A DNA stretch of 29,681 nucleotides from CAZJPD01 sp964547795 (GTDB lineage: Bacteria; Pseudomonadota; Alphaproteobacteria; Rickettsiales; Midichloriaceae), in contig CAZJPD010000010.1 of NCBI GenBank assembly GCA_964547795.1, forward strand, positions 1 through 29,681, given 5' to 3'. Position numbers and translations under genes: made by a program. This document shows, one piece after another, positions 1-7,721 of this stretch (position 1 is the first letter of the stretch; each line of letters opens with the position of its first letter). The notes below the pieces were generated by a model. That model was not told where the DNA came from, did no database searches, and saw nothing but the letters and a program-made list of their open reading frames with translations.

Positions 1-31
1 TTTTAAAGATGGGAACAGAAAGAAGGATAAA

Positions 32-766
32 TTGAAGAAATTCACTCTTGCAGAACATTTATCAGAATTAAAATCTCGGTTAATTCAAGTTTTGCTTTTT
101 TTTATTGTGACTACTCTGATAACTTTCCAATTTAGCTGGGATATTTTTGCAATTTTATCTAAGCCATTGATAAACTTAACAAAAGATGATGCTGGGTTTC
201 ATTTTATATATACAAAATTGACAGAGGGATTTATGACTGAATTAAAGATAGCCTTTATTTTCAGTCTTTTTTTTACTTCTCCTGTTTTCTTTTACCATCT
301 TTATAAATTTCTTGCTCCAGGTTTATATAGGTATGAGAAAAATGTGATTGCTCCATATCTGCTTTTTCCCCCAATTTTGTTTTTAACTGGAGTGTTTACC
401 GTTTATTTTGTGGTAATGCCAGTAACATGGAAGTTTTTTATCAGTTTTCAAAATTTAACTCCTGAAAATGGTGTGATGATTAGATTAGAAGCTAAAGTTA
501 GCGAGTATGTTGATTTAATTATAGAACTTTTTACTGGTTTTGGTGTTGCCTTCCAATTACCAATACTGTTGATCATGCTAACAAAATTAAAAATAATAAC
601 AGCCTCCCAATTGATAAAATTTAGGAGATATTCTATTGTTTCAATTTTTATAGTAGCAGCAATACTGACACCACCTGATGTGTTTAGCCAAATAGTGCTT
701 GCACTACCATTGATGTTATTATACGAAATCTCTATATTTTGTTGTAAAAGAGTTAAATCAGAATAA
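32..766 (+). CDS. tatC: Sec-independent protein translocase subunit TatC
   Basis: TatC is the polytopic inner-membrane receptor of the twin-arginine pathway, which exports folded proteins. The 244-residue product is of normal length and shows six hydrophobic segments (about residues 16-36, 72-95, 105-130, 157-188, 193-210 and 213-232). It has the cytoplasmic N-terminal TatC signature EHLSELKSRL at residues 8-17 with the conserved glutamate, and the family stretches FLAPGLY and LTPPDVFSQ. The start chosen is TTG at 32, preceded by AGAAGG seven bases upstream. The frame is open to the left edge of the window, so a start outside the window is possible. serS follows after 7 bp, suggesting co-transcription. 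tatA and tatB are not in the window. Confidence in the family is high; the exact start is less certain. Confidence 0.93.
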   Translation: MKKFTLAEHLSELKSRLIQVLLFFIVTTLITFQFSWDIFAILSKPLINLTKDDAGFHFIYTKLTEGFMTELKIAFIFSLFFTSPVFFYHLYKFLAPGLYRYEKNVIAPYLLFPPILFLTGVFTVYFVVMPVTWKFFISFQNLTPENGVMIRLEAKVSEYVDLIIELFTGFGVAFQLPILLIMLTKLKIITASQLIKFRRYSIVSIFIVAAILTPPDVFSQIVLALPLMLLYEISIFCCKRVKSE

Positions 767-773
767 TAGCTGT

Positions 774-2051
774 ATGCACGATATAAGATTCATTAGAGAG
801 AATAAGGAGCTATTTGATAAAGGAATGAAAGACAGGAGAATCCATCCTTGTGCGGATGAGATTTTGTTCATTGATAACACTGTAAGGCAAAATAAAACCA
901 AGATTCAAACATTACAAAATGAAAGGAAACTGATTGCAAAAGAAATGGCAAGCTTAAAACCAAATGATGATCAATACGAAAAGCTAAAAAATAAGGGACA
1001 TGATATTAAGCATAAGATTCATGTACTTGAGAAGCAAAAAAATGAAGCACAGGATAAGCTTAATAATTTTTTGACAACGCTTCCCAATATTTTAGAAGTA
1101 GATGTACCCCATGGAGAAAGTGAAGATGACAACCAAATAATCCGTATTGTCGGAAAACCTAAAGAGTTCGATTTTGATGTACGTTCTCATTACGATATTG
1201 GCGAAAGCTTGGGATTGATGGATTTTAATACAGCTACAAAAATCTCTGGCTCTAGGTTTGTAATTTTGAAAAGAGATTTTGTTAGGTTAGAGAGGGCTTT
1301 AGCAACCTTTATGTTGGACATCCATGCAAAAGAGTTTGGGTATGAAGAGGTATTTCCTCCTGCATTAGTGCTTGAAGATACGATGTTTAAAGCAGGGCAG
1401 TTGCCCAAATTTGATGAAGATTCATTTAAAACAACAAATGGCTATAGGCTAATTCCTACTTCTGAAGTTCCGTTAGTTTGCATGGTCTCCGACAAAATAT
1501 TACTTGAGAATGAATTACCACTAAGGTATGTGGGATATACACAATGTTTCCGTTCTGAAGCTGGTAGTGCGGGAAAGGATACAAAAGGCATGATGAGGCA
1601 ACATCAGTTTTCTAAGGTAGAGTTAATCAGTATTGTATTACCTGAAAATTCTAAAGATGAATTGGGGAGGATGACGAATGCTGCTGAGACTATATTAAAA
1701 AAATTAAAAATACCTTACAGAACATCAATGCTATGTTCTGGCGATACAGGGTTTTGTTCACAAAAAACTTATGATATTGAGGTTTGGTTACCTTATGAAA
1801 AGAGGTATAGAGAGATATCAAGTTGTTCTAATTGTGGAGCATTTCAAGCAAGAAGAATGAAAGCTCGCTATAAATCATCAAAAGACGGAAAAAATTATTT
1901 TGTACATACCCTCAATGGGTCAGGATTGGCAGTGGGACGAACAATGATTGCACTAATAGAGAATTATCAGAATGAAGATGGTAGCATAAGCATTCCAAGT
2001 GAGCTACAACCATATATGCAAAATCAAAAGATTATCAGTGGTGAAATATGA
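774..2051 (+). CDS. serS: Seryl-tRNA synthetase
   Basis: This class II synthetase charges tRNA-Ser (and tRNA-Sec where present) with serine in the cytosol. The 425-residue length is standard. Residues about 30-105 form the long charged antiparallel coiled-coil arm that contacts the tRNA long variable arm. Motif 2 is visible as FRSEAGSAGKDTKG with its arginine near residue 260, and motif 3 as GSGLAVGRTM near residue 383. The ATG at 774 lies 7 bp after the tatC stop. The TGA stop overlaps the start of the following RDD gene (ATGA), which supports an operon tatC-serS-rdd. Nothing is missing or unusual. Confidence 0.97.
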   Translation: MHDIRFIRENKELFDKGMKDRRIHPCADEILFIDNTVRQNKTKIQTLQNERKLIAKEMASLKPNDDQYEKLKNKGHDIKHKIHVLEKQKNEAQDKLNNFLTTLPNILEVDVPHGESEDDNQIIRIVGKPKEFDFDVRSHYDIGESLGLMDFNTATKISGSRFVILKRDFVRLERALATFMLDIHAKEFGYEEVFPPALVLEDTMFKAGQLPKFDEDSFKTTNGYRLIPTSEVPLVCMVSDKILLENELPLRYVGYTQCFRSEAGSAGKDTKGMMRQHQFSKVELISIVLPENSKDELGRMTNAAETILKKLKIPYRTSMLCSGDTGFCSQKTYDIEVWLPYEKRYREISSCSNCGAFQARRMKARYKSSKDGKNYFVHTLNGSGLAVGRTMIALIENYQNEDGSISIPSELQPYMQNQKIISGEI

Positions 2052-2595
2052 CCGGTAAAATAAATATTGAATCAGAGTATGAATATGCAACTCTGAACAG
2101 AAAAATTATAGCGTTTGGCATTGATATAGTAATCATAACGCTTGTACTTTCGCCTATATTAAACTTGTTAATGATGCTTTTTTTGGATCAGATAACACCC
2201 AAGTTGTAGAAATAGAAAAGAGTTTTGGACAGAATAAAACTGTAGAAGTTTCAACACTGACTGACTATATATTTAATGTGATAAGTAGCACTAGATGGTT
2301 GATAGTACAGTTTTTAATGCTGTTTTTTGTAATACTGTATTTCGTATATTTTTGAGTGAAGATGGGGGCATCAATCGGCAAGTTGGTAATACGATGTAGG
2401 ATAGTTGATGCAAATACATATCAAGCCATTACCATGAAACAGGCTATAATGAAAATGCTGGGTCATTTGTTAAACATATTAACGTTAGGGATTGGTTTGT
2501 TTATGGCGGATTTTACTAAAAGAAAGCAAGGCTTGCATGATAAAATAGCTAATACTGTTGCAGTTATTAGAAGGAAAAAGAAAATTGAGGCATAG
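2048..2595 (+). pseudogene. RDD-family membrane protein, frameshifted and interrupted by TGA
   Basis: Three collinear pieces together make an RDD-family membrane protein of about 182 residues, whose cellular role is not defined. The first piece starts at the ATG overlapping the serS stop and reads MTGKINIESEYEYATLNRKI with a first membrane segment, ending at TAG 2207-2209. Reading resumes in another frame after a T7 run at 2178-2184; adding one T restores it. This second piece reaches a second membrane segment (LIVQFLMLFFVILYFVYF) and an in-frame TGA at 2353-2355, where the family usually has tryptophan. The last piece carries the family core VKMGASIGKLVIRCRIVDA and a third membrane segment, and ends at TAG 2593-2595. 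Two independent lesions argue for a real pseudogene; the T7 indel alone could be a sequencing error. Confidence 0.78.
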
Positions 2596-2646
2596 TTGAG
2601 AAAGTAGTTGAAAAATCTTTCATTGGCGATAATGTTTTGATACCGT

Positions 2647-2734
2647 GCCCGTATGATGGAATTGGTAGACATAACGGACTTAAAATCCGTGGGGAGTTAA
2701 TCCCTTGCCGGTTCAAGTCCGGCTACGGGTACCA
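2647..2734 (+). tRNA. tRNA-Leu (anticodon UAA)
   Basis: The acceptor arm GCCCGTA pairs with TACGGGT (G-U at the end), followed by discriminator A and an encoded CCA at 2732-2734. The anticodon stem-loop around ACTTAAAATC places TAA in the loop. There is a long variable arm (GTGGGGAGTTAATCCCTT region) as expected for a class II tRNA, and a T-arm GCCGGTTCAAGTCCGGC. It lies between the RDD gene and glyA on the same strand. Confidence 0.96.
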
Positions 2735-2758
2735 TTAATTTTTATTAGCCGATTGGTA

Positions 2759-4045
2759 ATGAAGGAACAAAATCTTTATAAAAATCTAAGAAAAGGGGAT
2801 AGTGAGGTTTATGAATCCATAAATTCAGAATTTGATAGGCAGCAAAATTCTATAGAATTAATAGCTTCAGAAAATATTGTAAGTAAAGCAGTTTTGGAAG
2901 CTCAGGGATCAATACTTACCAATAAATATGCAGAAGGATATCCAGGTAAAAGATATTATGGTGGATGCGAGTTTGTTGATGAAGTTGAAGAACTTGCAAA
3001 AGAAAGACTAAAGCGTTTATTTAAGGCAAATTTTGCAAATGTACAACCTCATTCTGGCTCTCAAGCAAATCAAGCTGTATTCCTGGCTTTATTAAATCCT
3101 GGCGATAAAATAGTAAGCTTATCTTTAGATTGTGGGGGGCATCTTACTCATGGTTCAAGAGTCAATATTTCGGGCAAATGGTTTGATGTTGAACATTATG
3201 GGGTAGATCATAAAAGCTATAGGTTAGATTATGATGAAGTTGCTAATGTTGCAAAAAATGCAAAACCAAAACTTATCATTGCAGGTGGTTCTGCATATCC
3301 AAGAAAAATTGATTTTCGCAAGTTTAAAAAAATTGCAGATGAAGTCGGGGCATATTTATTAGTAGATATGGCACATATTGCTGGAATTATAGCAGCAGGA
3401 TTTCATCCTAATCCATTAAATGACTCAGATGTTGTGACTTCCACTACCCATAAAACACTTAGAGGTCCAAGGGGTGGGGTTATTTTGACCAATAATATAG
3501 ATATCGCTAAAAAAATTAACTCTGCAGTTTTCCCAGGGTTACAAGGTGGACCATTAATGCATGTGATTGCAGCTAAGGCTGTTGCTTTTGGAGAGGCACT
3601 GCAGACTCAATATAAGGAATATATAAGGCAAGTACTCTCAAATGCAGAATGTTTAGCTAATACTCTGATTACTAGGGGTTACGATATAGTAACAGACGGA
3701 ACCAATACCCATTTGGTTCTTGTAGATTTAAGGAAAAAAGGTATTAGTGGAAGGTTAGCTGAAGAAAGCTTAGAAAATGCAGGGCTTACATGCAATAAGA
3801 ACAGCATACCTTTTGATACTGCAAAACCTTTTGTTACTTCAGGTATAAGACTAGGCACTCCTTCTGCAACTACTAGGGGATTTAAAGAGGATGAATTTAT
3901 GTTAGTTGCGAATTTAATTGCTGACGTGCTTGACGCTCTTCCTGAAAATCAAGATAATAATTTTATAGCAGAAAGGAGGGCGTTAAGAAAAGTACGGGAA
4001 TTATGCAATGAATTTCCTATATATAACATAGATGCTTCAATATGA
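2759..4045 (+). CDS. glyA: Serine hydroxymethyltransferase
   Basis: This PLP enzyme interconverts serine and glycine while transferring a one-carbon unit to tetrahydrofolate. It is a main source of the one-carbon units that Fmt needs to make formyl donors. The 428-residue product is of normal length. It shows the N-terminal SIELIASEN block, YPGKRYYGG, the GGHLTHG folate/PLP loop and the PLP lysine motif TTHKTLRGPRGG with lysine near residue 231 (K229 in the E. coli enzyme). The frame is open upstream through the tRNA-Leu gene, but the ATG at 2759 gives the family-like N-terminus and clears the tRNA. tRNA-Thr follows 23 bp after the stop. Confidence 0.97.
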   Translation: MKEQNLYKNLRKGDSEVYESINSEFDRQQNSIELIASENIVSKAVLEAQGSILTNKYAEGYPGKRYYGGCEFVDEVEELAKERLKRLFKANFANVQPHSGSQANQAVFLALLNPGDKIVSLSLDCGGHLTHGSRVNISGKWFDVEHYGVDHKSYRLDYDEVANVAKNAKPKLIIAGGSAYPRKIDFRKFKKIADEVGAYLLVDMAHIAGIIAAGFHPNPLNDSDVVTSTTHKTLRGPRGGVILTNNIDIAKKINSAVFPGLQGGPLMHVIAAKAVAFGEALQTQYKEYIRQVLSNAECLANTLITRGYDIVTDGTNTHLVLVDLRKKGISGRLAEESLENAGLTCNKNSIPFDTAKPFVTSGIRLGTPSATTRGFKEDEFMLVANLIADVLDALPENQDNNFIAERRALRKVRELCNEFPIYNIDASI

Positions 4046-4068
4046 ATACTTTGCTTATTAGTCTTTTT

Positions 4069-4140
4069 GCCACTATAGCACAGTGGTAGTGTACTTCATT
4101 GGTAATGAAGAGGTCGCAGGTTCGATTCCTGCTAGTGGCA
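4069..4140 (+). tRNA. tRNA-Thr (anticodon GGU)
   Basis: The acceptor GCCACTA pairs perfectly with TAGTGGC, followed by discriminator A at 4140. The D-arm is GCACAGTGGTAGTGTAC. The anticodon stem CTTCA/TGAAG encloses TTGGTAA, giving anticodon GGT. The T-arm is GCAGGTTCGATTCCTGC. CCA is not encoded here, unlike in the tRNA-Leu nearby. The accessory island starts directly downstream, a common place for inserted DNA, but no duplicated tRNA end was seen that would mark an att site. Confidence 0.96.
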
Positions 4141-4169
4141 CGCCAGTTTATCGCTATAGCACAAATCAT

Positions 4170-4650
4170 TTAGGTAGTGACAGAATTTAGAGCAAAGGAA
4201 ATAGCTTGAGGGAAGTCATCAAACTTATGAGCAACTTTTTTGATGAGATGCTTGATTTTAAACCAATATAGCTTAGTACACTTAGGTATCTACAGTGTTG
4301 CATCCTCGCTCATGTAGGAATAAACTACACTTTGCTCGTCGTTCCTCGTATATACCAAAGTGAAGCTAGCTATAGTGCCTAATAGGGTTTAAGTCAGGAG
4401 AATATGTAGGAAGGAATAATATTTTACATCCTGTAGCCTCAATCAAAAGGTTATTTTGGTAGTTTTGTGAAAGCTAACATTATCCATCACTACAGTTTGT
4501 CCCGCCCTTAATGCTGAGTAAAGTATGTTTTCTACATAAGTTTCAAAAACATTGGAATCACAATAACCTTCAAAACACGGAATAATAATAGAACAGAAAA
4601 AAAGCCACAAAGGGAGGGTGTTATTGATAAGGAAGCGGGGGTAAAGGTTG
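4170..4650 (-). pseudogene. IS630-family transposase remnant, split by a MITE-like insertion
   Basis: On the minus strand the C-terminal half of an IS630/Tc1-mariner type DDE transposase can be read. It includes IIIPCFEGYCDSNVFETYVE and the second catalytic aspartate block VVMDNVSFHK. After a frameshift near 4455 comes the third block LFLPTYSPDLNPI, then HYWFKIKHLIKK and the end at TAA 4170-4172. The reading is cut between SPDLNPI and YWFKIK by a 104 bp insertion at 4269-4372. The N-terminal helix-turn-helix half and the first catalytic aspartate were not found, so the copy is truncated, frameshifted and inactive. The 5' limit near 4620-4650 is approximate. Confidence 0.82.
4267..4374. mobile_element. 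MITE-like palindromic element with TA target duplication
   Basis: The 104 bp segment 4269-4372 sits inside the IS630 transposase remnant. Its ends are imperfect inverted repeats: TAGCTTAGTACACTTAGG on the left, and on the right the complement of TAGCTAGCTTCACTTTGG. It is flanked by TA at 4267-4268 and 4373-4374. Removing the element and one TA restores the continuous transposase reading PIRHYWFKIK in frame, which defines its borders precisely. TA duplication is the signature of IS630/Tc1-mariner transposition. The element encodes no protein and is probably mobilised in trans. Confidence 0.72.
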
Positions 4651-4712
4651 ATAGAGATTACAATTTGAGTTTACAATATCCAGGAGTTGATATAGGCTAT
4701 AAGATAGGTTAA
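4592..4712 (+). pseudogene. 3' tail of an unrecognised gene truncated at the IS630 remnant
   Basis: An open frame without a start reads about 39 residues ending VIDKEAGVKVDRDYNLSLQY, then PGVDIGYKIG and TAA at 4710-4712. Its composition looks protein-like, and it ends 20 bp before the Panacea gene in the same direction. It appears to be the C-terminal end of a gene cut off by the insertion sequence to its left. I do not recognise the family. Chance opening of the frame remains possible given its length. Confidence 0.35.
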
Positions 4713-4731
4713 GATTTTAGAGTTTAGGAAT

Positions 4732-5195
4732 ATGGTTACAGTTTTTGATTTAGCAAAATATATCTTATCTAAGCAAGGCTCAATGACAGCAATGAAACTG
4801 CATAAGCTTATTTATTATGCACAAGCATGGTCTTTGGTATGGGATGAAGAACCTTTATTTAGAGAGGAAATACAAGCATGGGTAAGTGGACCAGTAGTAC
4901 CTGAATTGTACAATACGCACAGAGGGAGGTTCAAGCTTAGTGAAGTTGATGTCACTCCCTCTTCAAAAGAAGCTTTCAATAAAGAACAGAAGGAGACAAT
5001 AGATAAAATACTTGAATGTTATGGAGGTATGCATGCACAACAACTTAGTGATTTAACTCATAGTGAACAGCCCCTTGGAAAAATGCAAGGAAGGGTTTAG
5101 GTACTTATGAACGGGGCAATCAAGTGATTAAAGATGCTGATATGGAGGAGTATTACAGTGCATTAACCTCTGCAAATAATGTCCAAAAAACATAA
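4732..5195 (+). pseudogene. Panacea-domain (DUF4065, SocA-like) antitoxin, frameshifted
   Basis: The Panacea/DUF4065 domain is the antitoxin part of many two-gene toxin-antitoxin modules and is often found on phages and mobile DNA. Residues 1-115 show the family features VFDLAKYILSK, MKLHKLIYYAQAWSLVW and EEIQAWVSGPVVPELY. The first frame then ends at TAG 5098-5100. A C4 run at 5071-5074 marks a frameshift: in the shifted frame the family C-terminus continues as PWKNARKGLGTYERGNQVIK to TAA 5193-5195, giving about 154 residues, the normal length. One extra C restores a single frame. The 3' end overlaps the start of the presumed toxin gene by 17 bp. This may be a recent pseudogene or a homopolymer sequencing error. 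Confidence 0.8.
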
Positions 5196-5648
5196 GCATA
5201 AAAAGAATATTAACCAAAAAACTCCGTATAGCGAGAAGAGAGATTTAATAGTTCAGCCAAAACAGCGGAAAATATACTATGGGGAAGGATATAACCCAGA
5301 TGGGGCAATTTGCTGGCACGTAGGAAAATTTTTAAATGACACTAAGTGGGGAGTGAAAAAAGTGATCTAAAGGGTTTTTTGGAAAAAATAGCTAAATTTG
5401 AAACACAAAAGTACAAGGAGTTATTTAAAAAGAATTCTAGTCATCATCACAAAGTAGAAATTGATGATATAGACTCAAGTGCTAGAAAGTGGTTTAAAGA
5501 AAACAAATTAGAAGATACCGAATTATGGAGTATACGTGCTAATGGCAAGATAAGAATATGGGGTATTATAGTTGAGAGAAACATTTTTTCAATATTGTGG
5601 TATGATCCAAATCATGAAATCTGCCCATCTCAAAAGAAGTATACATAA
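5179..5648 (+). pseudogene. Presumed toxin of the Panacea module, frameshifted
   Basis: This gene starts at ATG 5179, inside the last codons of the Panacea gene, the usual overlapping layout of a toxin-antitoxin pair. The first 63 residues are very basic at the start (MSKKHKHKKNINQKT) and end at TAA 5368-5370. A run of six A at 5356-5361 marks a frameshift; with one more A the protein continues for about 156 residues in all. The second part reads SARKWFKENKLEDTELWSIR, then ANGKIRIWGI and FSILWYDPNHEICPS. The WSIR-GKIRIWGI-ILWYDP pattern resembles small RelE-fold-like toxin partners, but no catalytic residue can be assigned with confidence. The toxin role is inferred mainly from its position. 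Confidence 0.6.
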
Positions 5649-5897
5649 CATAGAATTTTAAACATAGCTAAAGAAAACTGGAGTTGTAAACTGAAAGTAT
5701 AGCTTTGGTCATTTAGATAATAACTACGTTTTATTCTATAAAGGACAAGATATTTAGTGGACAGGTAAAATTTTTATTATATAGGGAATAAGGAGCATAC
5801 CATGAGGCATTATTGTTCTTTGTTTAGTATTTTTAGTAAAATTTAAAAATTTACTTGTACAAATGACAAGTATGGGTTATACAGAAGATAGTAGGAA
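5649..5897. other. Non-coding stretch after the toxin-antitoxin pair
   Basis: No gene, RNA or repeat could be supported here. Frames are short and interrupted, and the stretch is very AT-rich. Confidence 0.4.
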
Positions 5898-6180
5898 GTG
5901 ATATATTCTACAATAAGGATGAACCTTTTTTGTAGTATGGTATCAAGTAAAGCAGGGGATTTTTGTGTAGTTATAGCGGTGCTGGACAAAGTGGATAAGT
6001 TAGAGTTTATAGGAACTCAAGCCACCGAAAGTGAAGCTCATAGCCTTAGAGCAGGAATCTACTACATGCTTATTATCACATTTCTACCAATAGTTTGTAT
6101 CAACACTATTTTTAGAAATACCAGAGGTATAGCACGGAACAGTAAGGTTTGGACAATAATCATAAAAAAGCTTTCACAAT
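5866..6180 (+). pseudogene. Decayed ORF of unknown family
   Basis: An ORF from GTG 5898 to 6218 contains a protein-like core CSMVSSKAGDFCVVIAVLDK followed by VDKLEFIGTQATESEAHSLR (about 5935-6055). Just upstream, in another frame, QKIVGSDIFYNKDEPF leads into the same core if one T is removed from the T6 run at 5926-5931, so the start of the called ORF is probably an artefact. The last 30 or so codons run toward and into the palindromic repeat at 6182 and are unlikely to be native. I do not recognise the family. It is best read as a fragment of an accessory gene with an indel and a lost 3' end. Confidence 0.35.
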
Positions 6181-6181
6181 T

Positions 6182-6367
6182 TCTTGTCATCACGAGATCA
6201 CAACAGCGATCGTGGTGATCCAGAGATTGCCACACTCACTCTGTAAGTTCGCAATGACAGGGTAGGAGTGTGGATTGCCACGCCTATTATGTAGGCTCGC
6301 AATGACCAAGATGTACAGCTACAATAATGTCCGTACCTTAGTAAAATAAGCTATATATCTCAATATT
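6182..6367. repeat. Modular palindromic repeat, copy 1
   Basis: Successive hairpin modules can be read: GTCATCACGA ... GTGGTGATCC, then GATTGCCACACTC ... CGCAATGAC, then GATTGCCACGCC ... GGCTCGCAATGAC. A less conserved tail follows (AATAATGTCCGTACCTTAGT ... AAGCTATATATCTC). The same modules in the same order, with the same tail, occur at 24010-24225. The elements are intergenic and no coding function was seen. Related GTCATTGCGAG-type palindromes are known as dispersed repeats in bacteria, including Rickettsiales. Confidence 0.8.
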
Positions 6368-6473
6368 TCGATGTTAAAGAAGATTTGTATTAAAGTTGAA
6401 AAGCAAAATTTAAACTTTTTAGATAATTAAAACGGGAGCTCATCAGATAAAAGCGAAGCCTGAATGTAATTAA

Positions 6474-7391
6474 CTATAACGTTATGCCAGCAGGCATCTT
6501 AAAGCCTCTTAGAAAAGCATCAATATATATCATTTTCTTCCCTTGCCTTTGTAACAGAGTTGGCTTGATTATCCCTTCCTTACAAGCAATACTCAACTTA
6601 TTATCAATAACTAACCCAGGTTTAAACCCATGTTTTAAGTTTTCAAATTCTGCTGTTATTATTTTTACAATTTCACCATTGTATGTGAAATATGCACCAG
6701 GTCCTGGGCTTAATGCCCTGATTTTGCAATTAACCTTCTTTGCTGATAGATTAAAATCTATCGCTCCCTCATTAGATGAAATTTTTTCTGCGTATGTAAT
6801 GCCAACTTGGGATTGCTTTGTAAGTAAAATTTGGTTTCTTTCAAAGAGGTTTAATGTTTCTATAACTATATTGCTACCTATATCTGCACATTTATCATGC
6901 AATTCTTTTGCAGTTATTTTATCATCCAGCTGAATTTCTTCTCGTAGTATAATATCACCTGTATCTAATCCTTCATCCATTTTCATAATACAAACAGCTG
7001 TTTTTTCGTCTCCAGCTATTATAGTACGTTGTATAGGAGCTGCTCCACGCCATCTTGGCAAATCAGAAGGATGTATGTTGATAAACCCATACTTTGGTAT
7101 TTGTAAAAACTCCTTTGGTATAATTAGTCCATAAGCAGCTACAATGGCGATATCTGCTTCCAATGAAGTAAATATTTCTATGTTTTCAGAAACACGTAAC
7201 TTTTCAGGAGTGTAAATTTTTAATGAAAGTTTTTCAGCTAATAGATGAATTACGCTTTTATTTTCTTTTAATCCCCTACCTGAGCATGTAGGTGGTTTTG
7301 TGTATACAGCAACAATTTCATGATTTGTGTTAGTCAGAGATGACAGTGTTGGAACTGCAAATTCCGGTGATCCCATAAATACAATTTTCAC
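6474..7391 (-). CDS. fmt: Methionyl-tRNA formyltransferase
   Basis: Fmt formylates the initiator Met-tRNA with 10-formyl-tetrahydrofolate, so that translation starts with fMet. From GTG at 7391 the protein has 305 residues and begins VKIVFMGSPEFAVP, the family N-terminus. With this start the catalytic residues fall at N105 and H107 (FINIHPSDLPRWRG) and D143 (MDEGLDTGD), matching E. coli N106, H108 and D144. An in-frame ATG at 7421 would add ten atypical residues and is the alternative start. The C-terminal OB-fold domain is present to the end (GFKMPAGITL). The gene stands alone on the minus strand, and no deformylase gene lies beside it in this window. Confidence 0.95.
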   Translation of the reverse strand: MKIVFMGSPEFAVPTLSSLTNTNHEIVAVYTKPPTCSGRGLKENKSVIHLLAEKLSLKIYTPEKLRVSENIEIFTSLEADIAIVAAYGLIIPKEFLQIPKYGFINIHPSDLPRWRGAAPIQRTIIAGDEKTAVCIMKMDEGLDTGDIILREEIQLDDKITAKELHDKCADIGSNIVIETLNLFERNQILLTKQSQVGITYAEKISSNEGAIDFNLSAKKVNCKIRALSPGPGAYFTYNGEIVKIITAEFENLKHGFKPGLVIDNKLSIACKEGIIKPTLLQRQGKKMIYIDAFLRGFKMPAGITL

Positions 7392-7506
7392 AACTACTTG
7401 GAATGACTTATTTATCTTCATATTATAGTAAATCTATTTACACTTGCATATAAGATGATCAACTATCTCCACGATCAAAATACAATATTTAATTATTAAA
7501 AATTTT

Positions 7507-7662
7507 TTATTGCGTTTGTAGACAGGGAATAATCACATAATTTGGTATTAGCAATAACAAAAATTTTTGCATTGAAGCTACAAGAGCAACAACCCCCTTT
7601 TTTTGAACCATTTTACTTTGATGTATTGAAGTTACCTTATTAGCAAAAAGTACTATAGACAT
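7507..7662 (-). pseudogene. Possible IS110-type transposase C-terminal remnant
   Basis: A 51-codon frame on the minus strand reads MSIVLFANKVTSIHQSKMVQ, then KKGVVALVASMQKFLLLL. The stretch KKGVVALVASMQKFLL is reminiscent of the C-terminal KKVALVAxMRKLL motif of IS110-family transposases. The resemblance rests on about 15 residues, with no start signal and no terminal repeats, so it may be chance. Nothing else was seen in the 7422-7721 gap between fmt and the gadC remnant. Confidence 0.22.
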
Positions 7663-7721
7663 TTTAATTAATAGATGCTAGCCTGAAAAGCAACTTGTCT
7701 AGTGGAGTGTGAAAAATTGAT

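Noticed and set aside
4069..4200. Integration site at tRNA-Thr for the accessory island
   Set aside because: No integrase gene and no duplicated tRNA 3' end were found at the other side of the island, so an att site cannot be supported.
6182..6367. CRISPR array
   Set aside because: The repeated units are palindromic modules without regular spacing or unique spacers, and no cas genes are present.
6484..6933. 149-codon ORF on the plus strand opposite fmt
   Set aside because: Shadow of the well-supported fmt gene on the minus strand.
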